This document shows positions 15,153-23,316 of a stretch of 43,178 nucleotides of DNA, one piece after another. Location: positions 1-43,178 of the IMG/VR virus record IMGVR_UViG_3300035191_000022. One strand, given 5' to 3'. This DNA comes from a virus. Each line of letters starts with the position of its first letter. Position 1 is the first letter of the stretch. The translations under genes were made by a program, and so were the position numbers. The notes under the pieces were generated by a model. That model did no database searches, had not been told where the DNA came from, and saw only the letters and a list, made by a program, of their open reading frames with translations.

Positions 15153-16328
15153 CTATAACTCAACCCACCAAATTGATCCAACGGTATTTACATTCCCGAA
15201 TATTTCATTAACGGCTTTTACCACTCCGCTGTAATTTTCCACATAATCATGTCCGCAAATTAATTTTCTGCATTTTGGAAGCCATGATTCAATATCAGCC
15301 TTACATTCTTCATAAGTATGTCCGGCATCTATAAAAACAGTATCTACTTTATCATTAAAATTTTCTGCAATTGCCGTAGAATACCCTCTTAACACTTTAA
15401 GGTTATCATAAAACCCCACATTACTTATAAACTCATCATAAACATTTAATCCGAATTTTGCCAAAATTGAATTATCACTTTCCGTACCGTTCCAATGATC
15501 TACTGCATATACGGTTCCTTTACAATTCTCCAGAAATACCTTAGTGCTTCTTCCCTTCCAGCTTCCAATTTCAACTATGCTGTCAGATTTTTTGGCTATC
15601 TCTTTTAAATATTCCAATTCATAATCAGCCATCCATCCTTTTATTCCACTTTCTACCGCATCCATAATTTCTACTCTGCGCCCCATTAAAAATTCATGCA
15701 GATTTCCCTTAAATTCCTGTGTCCCTATATGAATAAAAGTTATATCAGGTGCTACAAATATTTCACCTTTCATGTCTGTCCATTTTTTACAGAAAGCTAC
15801 ATCTTCTCCATACCAATTATTGTCATTTTCAAAAATCATTCCAGTTTCAAAAAATGAATAAATGTCTCTTTCGTCCGGTTTCATATTATAATGAGAAATC
15901 ATTCTTTCAAACACTCTTCTGTTTATCCTCATTAGTCCGGTTGGTGCTCTTTCTACGTATACTAACCCGGTAGACTCTTCTTTACAATTATTGTTTCTGC
16001 TGAAATCTAATGTAACAGTGTATTCTTCTATGGATTTTTTATAGCGGTAAGCTCCGGCTATTATATCTTTATCAAATTCAATTAATTTTAATAGCGCGTC
16101 ATCCTGAAAACTCAAATCAGAATCTATAAAAATTATATCATCACAATTTGATTTTAAGAATAAATTAACACAAAAATTTCTGGATCGTTCTATATAAAGA
16201 TCACTATTGTAAAGGGGCATAACAGTATGCCCCTTTGACATTAGTGACAAAGAATTTTTTAATATCGATTCAGAACATTTTCCATGTATCTGATCGTTAT
16301 AAAGGGTTATTCCTAAGAATAAATTCAT
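15153..16328 (-). CDS. Glycosyltransferase - SAM methyltransferase fusion (391 aa)
   Basis: Two enzymes in one chain. Residues 1-218 look like a GT-A glycosyltransferase, with the metal-binding IFIDSDLSF (66-74), AGAYRYKK (91-98) and YGEDVAFCKKW (173-183). Residues 219-391 look like a class I methyltransferase of the Methyltransf_24 type: VEIGSWKGRST (252-262) binds SAM, then VFIDAGHTYEEC (331-342) and CGHDY (358-362). It sits among coat and tail genes, so it may add and methylate a sugar on a virion or host surface. Substrate unknown; no nucleotide-sugar synthesis genes were seen. Confidence 0.8.
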   Translation of the reverse strand: MNLFLGITLYNDQIHGKCSESILKNSLSLMSKGHTVMPLYNSDLYIERSRNFCVNLFLKSNCDDIIFIDSDLSFQDDALLKLIEFDKDIIAGAYRYKKSIEEYTVTLDFSRNNNCKEESTGLVYVERAPTGLMRINRRVFERMISHYNMKPDERDIYSFFETGMIFENDNNWYGEDVAFCKKWTDMKGEIFVAPDITFIHIGTQEFKGNLHEFLMGRRVEIMDAVESGIKGWMADYELEYLKEIAKKSDSIVEIGSWKGRSTKVFLENCKGTVYAVDHWNGTESDNSILAKFGLNVYDEFISNVGFYDNLKVLRGYSTAIAENFNDKVDTVFIDAGHTYEECKADIESWLPKCRKLICGHDYVENYSGVVKAVNEIFGNVNTVGSIWWVEL

Positions 16329-16342
16329 AGTTATTTCCCTTG

Positions 16343-16549
16343 TTATGCAACAGTTATCAAACCGAGGTTTGATAATGCTGTAGCAATAGCTAAAACATCA
16401 GCTTTCAATAGTGTAGTTGTTGTTCCAGCTCCCAATGTGACAGTCGCTTTTACTATCGGCGTAGTAAGACCGTAAAATCCTATCTTACCATCACTTCTAC
16501 CAAAAACAGTGCCATCATCATTTCCATTGTCTAAATATTCTTTAGCCAT
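16343..16549 (-). CDS. Small conserved virion-associated protein (68 aa)
   Basis: A 68-aa protein with an N-terminal YLDNGNDDGTVFGRSDGKIGFYG and a hydrophobic C-terminal half ending ALSNLGLITVA. I have seen this pattern beside coat genes in other short-tailed phages, without a known role. It starts at ATG 16549 after AGGAGGT. A minor capsid, decoration or trimeric appendage subunit is plausible. Confidence 0.65.
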   Translation of the reverse strand: MAKEYLDNGNDDGTVFGRSDGKIGFYGLTTPIVKATVTLGAGTTTTLLKADVLAIATALSNLGLITVA

Positions 16550-16558
16550 GATAACCTC

Positions 16559-17782
16559 CTATGACGAAATTCTGCAAGCCCATTCGGGACGAATACATTT
16601 CTGACCGAAAAGTACATCAATCCTGCATGGGAATTTGTCATTAACTATATCATACTGACGAACAAGCCTCATAGAGATATTGTCCATATTGGCACGATAA
16701 GCAAAGTCAACGCCTTTCGGCATTTCCAAATCCGCAAATACTACAGTAAAAGCGTCCTTATGATAAGCAAGCGAGTTAGTATAAGCAGTAGACGCTGTAC
16801 CGGAGCTTCCGGCAAGGTCAACTACAGTAGCGGCACTTGCTTCCGTCCAGTCAGCACAATAAGCGTTTTGTTTCGCACCGTCCTTGTAGATAGGCCACGT
16901 TATTGTACAGTCTGCGGCTGAACCTGTTCCGGTATAAGCAGTCGCAACTGTAAACTGTTTCAGAGTAGGAAGAGCTACTTTAGTTTCGGGATTCACGTCA
17001 TAAACGCCTGCTACCGTGATAACATCGCCTACGTTAAATACTTCAGCATTTGTCTGAGTAAGTGAAAGTGTAGTATCGCCATTAGAAAGTCCGCTTAAAT
17101 TACAAGTACCTGCTGTTGTTCTTGATCCGTTAGTATGTACGGGTGTCATTTCCGATTCATAGTGTTTGAATGAGTATAACATACCCATTAATCCCATGGT
17201 ATACTGTCTGGAAATTTCACTTGCCGGATTATACAGCCCCTGACCGTCAGTTATGATACCGTTAGCCGCCAGCGCATCAGTCAAAAGATACCTGTTAGCC
17301 ATAGGCGCGAGTCCCTGCTGGATAAGCCCTCTTGCCGCAATTACATCGTCAAGAGTAGGAACTGTGCCAAAAGTCGTATTTTCTAGCTTATACACGTAAG
17401 GATATACTGCATCAATTACAGTCTTTTCAACTTCCGCAGCCAGTCTGGACATTGCCGGTTCTAGAATTCTTTCTGAAAAATCGTCCAGTGACAGAGTAAG
17501 TTCTACAGAACTGAAATTAATATCCACGCCTTTCTGGGTAGCTACAGTCATAGTCTGCGTTGATTCAGTTAAATCCTGAGTATCAAGCGTAGCACCCGTT
17601 CTGACTACAAATTGGTTCGGTTCCCTGATTAATAGTTCTCCGCCGTTCTTAGCTCCTGATGTGGCGAATCTGTCATCAAACTGCTTATTGATGGTATTAC
17701 AGAAAACCAGATTGTTGTGAAGTATCTGTAGGCTCTTTCGGGTAATATCGCCCGCAGATAAAGTTTTCAAAGTATGTGACAT
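16559..17782 (-). CDS. Major capsid protein, P22 coat family
   Basis: A 407-aa protein with the P22 gp5 layout: helical N-arm (MSHTLKTLSAGDITRKSLQI), NQFDDRF-like segment, LLIREPNQF, DINFSSVELTLSLDDFSERI, a central beta insert (about residues 220-330, the I-domain position), and the C-terminal DNISMRLVRQYDIVNDKFPCRIDVL. HK97-fold coat proteins of this family average about 430 aa. It follows the scaffold gene with a 3-bp gap. Confidence 0.85.
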   Translation of the reverse strand: MSHTLKTLSAGDITRKSLQILHNNLVFCNTINKQFDDRFATSGAKNGGELLIREPNQFVVRTGATLDTQDLTESTQTMTVATQKGVDINFSSVELTLSLDDFSERILEPAMSRLAAEVEKTVIDAVYPYVYKLENTTFGTVPTLDDVIAARGLIQQGLAPMANRYLLTDALAANGIITDGQGLYNPASEISRQYTMGLMGMLYSFKHYESEMTPVHTNGSRTTAGTCNLSGLSNGDTTLSLTQTNAEVFNVGDVITVAGVYDVNPETKVALPTLKQFTVATAYTGTGSAADCTITWPIYKDGAKQNAYCADWTEASAATVVDLAGSSGTASTAYTNSLAYHKDAFTVVFADLEMPKGVDFAYRANMDNISMRLVRQYDIVNDKFPCRIDVLFGQKCIRPEWACRISS

Positions 17783-17785
17783 AAT

Positions 17786-18529
17786 TTACTCCAATTGTCG
17801 TTTTAGTTTATCGAACCTCTTCTTCTCTTCCTTTTCAAACCATTCCTGGTCGTTCTTTGGAGTTTTCTCCACAGTTCCGACTTCCGGTTCTACCGGGTTG
17901 ATCGGAGGAGGCGCGGAGGAAGATTTTTTCTGAAAAGTCTTTTCGATCTTTTCCAGTTCTTCCATAATGGTTTCCGGTGAATTTTGAGTAATTTTATTGA
18001 GTCTCATAGCAAGAGCCTTGTTTTTTCCTATATGGTAAGCCAAGATTCCTGAATTTTCGCTGTCAAGTATCGCGTCAGCCAGCATCGGAGAAAAAACCTT
18101 ATTCTCATCACTTACGACTTCATATACATCCGGGTATTGTTCGGACAAATTCGCAACCTGTTCGTCAAAAAGCTGTAACCGTTCATTATAATGATCTTCC
18201 GGTTCTTCTTTTTGTCCTTCTCTCCAGTTATAGAAATCTTTGTGATACTGCCCCATTGCCTTGTCGTAGTCTTCGTAATTAACCTCGCCTGTTTCATCAA
18301 CAAACGTTTTAAGGCTTGGCATTTTCGGTTCTCCGGAACCTTTGAGTTGTTCTTTGAGTTTCTTATTCTCCTCAAGAACAGAATGATACTTGGCAGTTAC
18401 CTTGCCAATTCTCCGCTTAACCTTGTTGGTGTACTCAATATCACCCGGTTGAGGAATTTCCTGCTTTTCCTCGATCTCAGTTTGTTCAACTGGTTCTTCC
18501 TGAATTTCCGTGTCTTGCACGTTTTCCAT
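17786..18529 (-). CDS. Scaffolding protein
   Basis: A 247-aa, highly charged, mostly helical protein rich in Glu, Lys and Gln, with no cysteines. An acidic, proline-containing N-terminus leads into a coiled-coil region (about 33-60), and the C-terminus is a basic helix (EEKKRFDKLKRQLE), as used by P22-type scaffolds to bind coat protein. Its position directly before the coat gene supports the call. Confidence 0.8.
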   Translation of the reverse strand: MENVQDTEIQEEPVEQTEIEEKQEIPQPGDIEYTNKVKRRIGKVTAKYHSVLEENKKLKEQLKGSGEPKMPSLKTFVDETGEVNYEDYDKAMGQYHKDFYNWREGQKEEPEDHYNERLQLFDEQVANLSEQYPDVYEVVSDENKVFSPMLADAILDSENSGILAYHIGKNKALAMRLNKITQNSPETIMEELEKIEKTFQKKSSSAPPPINPVEPEVGTVEKTPKNDQEWFEKEEKKRFDKLKRQLE

Positions 18530-18538
18530 CTTTTCCTC

Positions 18539-19375
18539 CTAACTTTTCAAAAAAGTTAATAGTTTTGATTGTATTATATTACCAAAAGCATCCGTGCTAA
18601 CCTGACTTGCAATCTCGGTTATTGCAGCAGAGCTTATTGTTGCAGGAACTTCACCTGTCATTTCATCAGCTTCTATGTCGCCATCTGCATTTGCCGTACC
18701 CGTTAAGTAATCCTTAGACGGCAACTTGGCTATGATTTGATCTATTAATCCGTCAATCGTATCGATTTTGTCATTAAGAGTAGTCCCGGTATCTGTTAAA
18801 ATATTATCCACTATGCCGTCAATAACGTCTATTTTATCATTAAGAGTAGTCCCGGTATCTGTAAGAATAGCCGCTATATTGGCCGTATGATCTGCCGTTT
18901 GCGGAGTATGCCCTGTAAGAGTAGTAACGGTAGGAATAACGTTATTAGTTCCTGCGTATCCCGTTCCGTCAAAAAATGCTTCTGCGTTATCTGCCGCTGT
19001 TTCATCTTCAGAGATTGCTTTAATGTTGACATCCATGTATCCGTCGTCTTTAGCCGTGAACAAAGAATCATAAGCAGCTTCAGCAAGCACCATACATTCC
19101 ATCTTAACTTGTAACGCCCCCGATTCATGAACGATTATATCAAGCTGTCCTTCGGTATTAGTATCAGTAGTGTCAAGAGGACAATTATAATAACCAAGCT
19201 CATCATGCGTACAGGCATTAGCGTCGTTTTTCTGGGCCATATTCTGACCATTCTTACTGAGTCTTACATCTGCCTGTGAAATAGTAAGTCCGGTCTCATC
19301 TGTATTGCCGTCTGTACTGTCCACGAAAGGGCCTATTAAAACATCAACTGCCGTATTTGCTCTTAATAATTTCAT
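18539..19375 (-). CDS. Repeat-containing appendage protein (278 aa)
   Basis: A 278-aa protein. The N-terminal 110 residues are a beta domain (MKLLRANTAVDVLIGPFVD). Residues about 165-215 contain two copies of a 22-residue unit, ILTDTGTTLNDKIDxIDGxxD, encoded by a 66-bp DNA repeat; it should form a trimeric coiled-coil shaft. The last part (ISSAAITEIASQVSTDAFG) is helical. I expect a fibre or spike placed on the head or portal region. It overlaps the LamG gene by ATGA. Confidence 0.6.
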   Translation of the reverse strand: MKLLRANTAVDVLIGPFVDSTDGNTDETGLTISQADVRLSKNGQNMAQKNDANACTHDELGYYNCPLDTTDTNTEGQLDIIVHESGALQVKMECMVLAEAAYDSLFTAKDDGYMDVNIKAISEDETAADNAEAFFDGTGYAGTNNVIPTVTTLTGHTPQTADHTANIAAILTDTGTTLNDKIDVIDGIVDNILTDTGTTLNDKIDTIDGLIDQIIAKLPSKDYLTGTANADGDIEADEMTGEVPATISSAAITEIASQVSTDAFGNIIQSKLLTFLKS

Positions 19376-20160
19376 GTTAAATTCCTTAAATGGTGCATAA
19401 CTACAGGTATTGAAATACCTCCGACAGTTTCCACATACATAAATTGAAACATGTCATCTTCTTCAAACATCGCATAAGGATTATTAGTTATATTAAATAT
19501 TTCATCTGCTGATTTTGCTTTATCATAAATATATAGCCATTCAAAAATTCCACCCGCGTAGCGATCGTCCGAATCTGTACGACCCCCAATATTTATCAAA
19601 GCAGTTGAATTTGGAAAATCTACACTTGAACTGGTATCGTCCTCTCCAATATAAATTCCATCTATATATAATTTAAAATTAATATTCCCGTTATCTTCCC
19701 ATGTTATAGCAAAAACACTCCCATTAAAAAAAATAGCTTCAGCAATTGTAATTTCTGCCGGACTTCCATCGACTACAATTCGTAACCCACCTGCGGTAAC
19801 AGAATAGTAAGCCATAAAAACAGAAGTATCATCTCCAACAACAAAAAAATAATAATATCCACTTGAAGGGACATTTGTTTTTTTAAACTTAAATATTATC
19901 GTACCATTACTTCCGGCTGGTAATATACTATTACATACAGGCCCGTTTATATGTTCCCTATCATCATTAAATTCAACTCCCTTTCTGTCAGTTCCGGCAT
20001 ATCCCCAGTCCGGTGTATATGTTCCATCAAAAGCATATCTTTGTTCAGACACATGATCCCAGATACCCTGTCCGGTATACTCGTTCATAAGGGAACAGAA
20101 CACAAGGTCTCTTGCATAGGGATGATTTAAATTTAATCTTTCACCTTTTAATGGTTTCAT
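19372..20160 (-). CDS. LamG/concanavalin-like protein (262 aa)
   Basis: A 262-aa protein that opens with LNLNHPYARDLVFCSLMNEYTG and contains FKLYIDGIYIGEDDTS, INIGGRTDSDDRYAGGIFEWLYIYDKA and SADEIFNITNNPY. These are marks of the LamG/concanavalin jelly-roll, which binds sugars in many phage tail proteins. Its overlaps with both neighbours suggest the 278-, 262- and 140-aa proteins are made together, perhaps as one virion appendage. Confidence 0.75.
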   Translation of the reverse strand: MKPLKGERLNLNHPYARDLVFCSLMNEYTGQGIWDHVSEQRYAFDGTYTPDWGYAGTDRKGVEFNDDREHINGPVCNSILPAGSNGTIIFKFKKTNVPSSGYYYFFVVGDDTSVFMAYYSVTAGGLRIVVDGSPAEITIAEAIFFNGSVFAITWEDNGNINFKLYIDGIYIGEDDTSSSVDFPNSTALINIGGRTDSDDRYAGGIFEWLYIYDKAKSADEIFNITNNPYAMFEEDDMFQFMYVETVGGISIPVVMHHLRNLT

Positions 20161-20579
20161 GATGTCGCTATCTCATACCTGTAAGTTCTCATTTCCACAT
20201 CTATATCAAAAGTATCTGTTGCTCCTTCCGACTGCATGCTGAATCTGTAATGTCCCGGCCCTTTAAGATGATAACTGAAAATATCTTCACTCCCATCGTT
20301 GGAGACAGTAATTGTATCTATTGCTATTTCATCCCCGTCCCATGATGAATCCCTGCGCCGGAACAACTTTAACACTAAATCATCAGTCGAACCGCTTCCG
20401 GTAAATTTAAAATCAACAATAGCTCCCACATTTTGAGTAAGATCAATATTTGACGTATAGCCGTCCGTATCATCTACCGGCGCGGTATTATCCAGGTCCG
20501 AATCAGAACCAGTATATAGATTAGTTTTATAAAGTTCGGTATCACTTCCCGCATATTCATATTCCGGATAATTAGCCAT
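20157..20579 (-). CDS. Beta-rich virion-associated protein (140 aa)
   Basis: A 140-aa, acidic, Thr/Ser/Asp-rich protein with alternating strands (VDFKFTGSGSTDDLVLKLF, HYRFSMQSEGATDTFDIDV), typical of a jelly-roll or Ig-like virion protein. ATGA overlap with the LamG gene. No family recognised. Confidence 0.65.
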   Translation of the reverse strand: MANYPEYEYAGSDTELYKTNLYTGSDSDLDNTAPVDDTDGYTSNIDLTQNVGAIVDFKFTGSGSTDDLVLKLFRRRDSSWDGDEIAIDTITVSNDGSEDIFSYHLKGPGHYRFSMQSEGATDTFDIDVEMRTYRYEIATS

Positions 20580-20586
20580 TATTACC

Positions 20587-20952
20587 TCATGTTACATCAC
20601 GGTCTAAACCGTAGTATTTGTAAATATTCTGTAAATATGTTACTCCTGCCGTAGAAAGTACGGTATAACGGGCATCAATAATGTTCCGCTTATCCCCTAC
20701 CGACAAATCAGCATTAACTTTTATAATTTCCATCCATTCATAGACTTCACCATTCTGTATAGCTGCATACTCCGTAGGATTTCCGGTTTCCAGCCACGGT
20801 ACATCTGATGTGTTTTCCTTTACGTCGTCTTTAACGGCGGTTCTTAAATTATATCCAACCGCATTAGTTTCATCAGGAACCTGTATATGAAACACTACGT
20901 TTATTTCATGGAGTTTGTTACTGCATTTTAGTATGTGATAATTTGCCATCAT
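20587..20952 (-). CDS. Hypothetical virion-associated protein (121 aa)
   Basis: A 121-aa protein with a beta N-terminus (INVVFHIQVPDETNAVGYN) and a helical end (YLQNIYKYYGLDRDV). Similar proteins occur in other phages between portal and coat genes, with unknown role. It has two adjacent ATGs; the first (20952) overlaps the upstream stop as ATGA. Confidence 0.65.
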   Translation of the reverse strand: MMANYHILKCSNKLHEINVVFHIQVPDETNAVGYNLRTAVKDDVKENTSDVPWLETGNPTEYAAIQNGEVYEWMEIIKVNADLSVGDKRNIIDARYTVLSTAGVTYLQNIYKYYGLDRDVT

Positions 20953-21200
20953 TTACCTTCTTTCTTTTTTCTGTGAGCATAAGCCTTGCCCGAAGAATCA
21001 TAAAGACCGGGATTTTTCGATTGTACTTTCAGTTTATGCGCCGTATTGCTGATTTTTACAGACAAATCAGACCCATGAGATACGGACCCTTTTTTCTGTT
21101 TATACTTAAACTTAACAGGCGGTTTTTTCCCGGATTCTCTTTTCGCAAGGTCTCTCTTAATATCAGTTAAAGACATACTCAGATACTTTTCCTTTTTCAT
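20949..21200 (-). CDS. Basic hypothetical protein (83 aa)
   Basis: An 83-aa protein with about one third Lys/Arg, including KKPPVKFKYKQKKGS and a basic tail AYAHRKKKEGK. Such charge suggests DNA or RNA contact, or flexible packaging inside the head. Overlaps both neighbours by 4 bp. Confidence 0.6.
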   Translation of the reverse strand: MKKEKYLSMSLTDIKRDLAKRESGKKPPVKFKYKQKKGSVSHGSDLSVKISNTAHKLKVQSKNPGLYDSSGKAYAHRKKKEGK

Positions 21201-21421
21201 ATAAACCTCGGTAATTTATATTCTTTAAGTCCTTTTATGATTTTATACTTCCGGTACTTTTCAATATCTACCAGTTTAGGTTTAAACCATCCCTGAACCA
21301 ATACGTACTCGGTACTGCCGCCCAACGTTCCGACCCATAACGCCAGTCTTCGCCCAAACCACCTGTGAATCACCAGAAAATCCCTTCTTACAGGCTTCTC
21401 TCTGGCTTCTTTTTTGGTCAT
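21197..21421 (-). CDS. Basic hypothetical protein (74 aa)
   Basis: A 74-aa basic protein (VRRDFLVIHRWFGRRLALW, then a Lys/Tyr-rich tail). I start it at ATG 21421, just after the upstream stop; the frame continues to a TTG at 21463 inside the previous gene, with no SD. Coupling to upstream translation is likely. The WFGRRLALW core may fold as a small SH3-like barrel; this is a guess. Confidence 0.6.
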   Translation of the reverse strand: MTKKEAREKPVRRDFLVIHRWFGRRLALWVGTLGGSTEYVLVQGWFKPKLVDIEKYRKYKIIKGLKEYKLPRFI

Positions 21422-21425
21422 TATT

Positions 21426-21626
21426 TTAAGCAAAATACGTAGCCCTGTCTGTCCATGATCCAAACGCGATTTGTTTCTTGGTCAATGTATCAGCGTCTTC
21501 CCATGTAAATTTAGTAATTTCCCAATCCAGCGCGTCATCACTTGGGTTGGTTTTAAGATTTTGCCCTATATAGCTGGGATTATCATTTTCATCAAATTCA
21601 TATTGAAAACATCTTGCTCCATCCAT
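21426..21626 (-). CDS. Small hypothetical protein (66 aa)
   Basis: A 66-aa acidic protein (FQYEFDENDNPSYIG, WEITKFTWEDADTL) starting one base after the portal gene stop. Composition matches the structural block. Unknown function; a head-assembly accessory is possible by position. Confidence 0.65.
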   Translation of the reverse strand: MDGARCFQYEFDENDNPSYIGQNLKTNPSDDALDWEITKFTWEDADTLTKKQIAFGSWTDRATYFA

Positions 21627-21627
21627 T

Positions 21628-23316
21628 TTATATTCCTAATTCCGGTATTTTTCCTTCTTTCATTGCCTGCTCCTGCTGCATCTGGGCAGACTTTTGACGT
21701 ATCGCTCCCAGAATCTCGTCCGATCCCGGCGCGTCTAAGAACTGCATCAAAAGTTCCAAAAGAACTGGAGCGTAATCAGGCGCGTACTGCATGGCCTGAA
21801 TGATATTCTGAGCTATCTGCTCACGTCTGGAAGGATTATTCTGAATGCTTACTCTTACGTCATAGCGTCCTTTAGACAGGTCGTTAAGTATTATTTCATT
21901 TCCTTCCGCGTCAACTGTCGGCAGATTGATATTTACCGTTTCCTCGCCGCGTATTCGTATGACTCTCTGGTTGTCGTAAATTTTAGGTATCAAATCCAGC
22001 AGTATCTTCTTGGTCTGAACTTTGGCTCTCCGCAGGTTATCGGGAAAGTTAAAAGTCATCAGGTCGCTTCTGGCGCTACGCGCGACTATGGCCTTGCCTG
22101 ATCTTTCGTTGGACTGCATTCCCAGAGAACTTTCGTACATTCCAAGCACGTCTTTGATGTTGGCGTCGCACAGGTTCAACATAATCATAGCCCCCTGATC
22201 AATCTCAGGAGTTTGTGCTCTTTGAGGCGCACCCGCGCTTGTATAGTTATAGAGCAAATAAGGCAGATTGTCGGTATTCGCCGTGTCCCACAAGTCTTCA
22301 TAGCCGTTGATCTGATCTTTCGTGAGAATATAAGGAGCTTTTGGAGTGAGAGCGACCTTCTCGGTCATTGAGGTGAACCAGTAATCGTAAGCCTGATTCA
22401 TGTCCTTCGCATCCCAAATCAGGCTCAATTTGTGAGTTTTGCCCTCTAAGTGAACTTCATGTCCGGCTACTTCCACTATAGGAATGTACTTACCCGGCCA
22501 TTCCTGACGCTCCAGAACCTCATGCCCGGTGATTTTGTACCACATTATCTTATAAGACTTTCGCGTATCTCTGCGCTGAACGTTTAATTTAGACAGGCCT
22601 TTCCTGTTTTCGTCGGTTTCTTCGTAAACCCTTACTTCGTTGTTCTCAATGACTTCAACTATCGTCTTATCGTAGGGTTCTTTACGAAAATACTCAGCGA
22701 TGAACAACTTGTCGTCTTCAAACCAAAGCTCATCGTCCTCGGCAGGTTTAAAGTCGGACTTTTCGGCTTTCGGGTAGCTCTGTTTGAATTCTTCCCACGG
22801 AACTCCCTCACGTATGAACGCGAAATTGCCTCTTGGGTCTATGTCTACGTTAAGAGGATTCTTGATCTTCTTTAAACGAATTTCCTGATCGAAACAGTCA
22901 TCCATGTACTCGGTGATGACCCTCCAGTATCCAAACCCTCCGCCTACCGCATGTTCCCCTGAAAGAGTATATACCTGATCCGCTTCGCTCTGATACTCGA
23001 TGTCCGAAATAAGATCGTTATAAACTTTGGCTATCGCCGGGTCTCCCTTATCGTCTACAGGAATAATGTCGTCCCTGTCGGGGATGCCTCTTTCGGAGTT
23101 TACCACCTGACGGACAAACTTGGCCATCTTGTTGACGGTAAGATGAGGCCTTCCCTTTTTGTCGCGGTCTGCGACATCGGAAGAATCCCAGTGGCCTTCC
23201 TCTATGTTAAAAGCAAACTTCATGCTCTCCTTGAATCGTTCCTTGTTCTCAAAGTTATTCTTGTCTATCTTTTCATAACGCTCGCGCGCTTCAAGGATTA
23301 ACTGTTCGTCTTTCAT
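21628..23316 (-). CDS. Portal protein, P22 family
   Basis: A 562-aa protein with P22-type portal motifs: helical N-terminus with FNIEEGHWDS (about 33-42), VNSERGIPDRDDIIPVDDKG, GGFGYWRV, DIDPRGNFAF, and the wing/stem segment LGMYESSLGMQSNERSGKAI near residue 400, followed by DNLRRAKVQTKKILLDLIP. P22 portal is 725 aa; the difference is mainly the missing long C-terminal barrel. It overlaps TerL by ATGA. Confidence 0.85.
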   Translation of the reverse strand: MKDEQLILEARERYEKIDKNNFENKERFKESMKFAFNIEEGHWDSSDVADRDKKGRPHLTVNKMAKFVRQVVNSERGIPDRDDIIPVDDKGDPAIAKVYNDLISDIEYQSEADQVYTLSGEHAVGGGFGYWRVITEYMDDCFDQEIRLKKIKNPLNVDIDPRGNFAFIREGVPWEEFKQSYPKAEKSDFKPAEDDELWFEDDKLFIAEYFRKEPYDKTIVEVIENNEVRVYEETDENRKGLSKLNVQRRDTRKSYKIMWYKITGHEVLERQEWPGKYIPIVEVAGHEVHLEGKTHKLSLIWDAKDMNQAYDYWFTSMTEKVALTPKAPYILTKDQINGYEDLWDTANTDNLPYLLYNYTSAGAPQRAQTPEIDQGAMIMLNLCDANIKDVLGMYESSLGMQSNERSGKAIVARSARSDLMTFNFPDNLRRAKVQTKKILLDLIPKIYDNQRVIRIRGEETVNINLPTVDAEGNEIILNDLSKGRYDVRVSIQNNPSRREQIAQNIIQAMQYAPDYAPVLLELLMQFLDAPGSDEILGAIRQKSAQMQQEQAMKEGKIPELGI

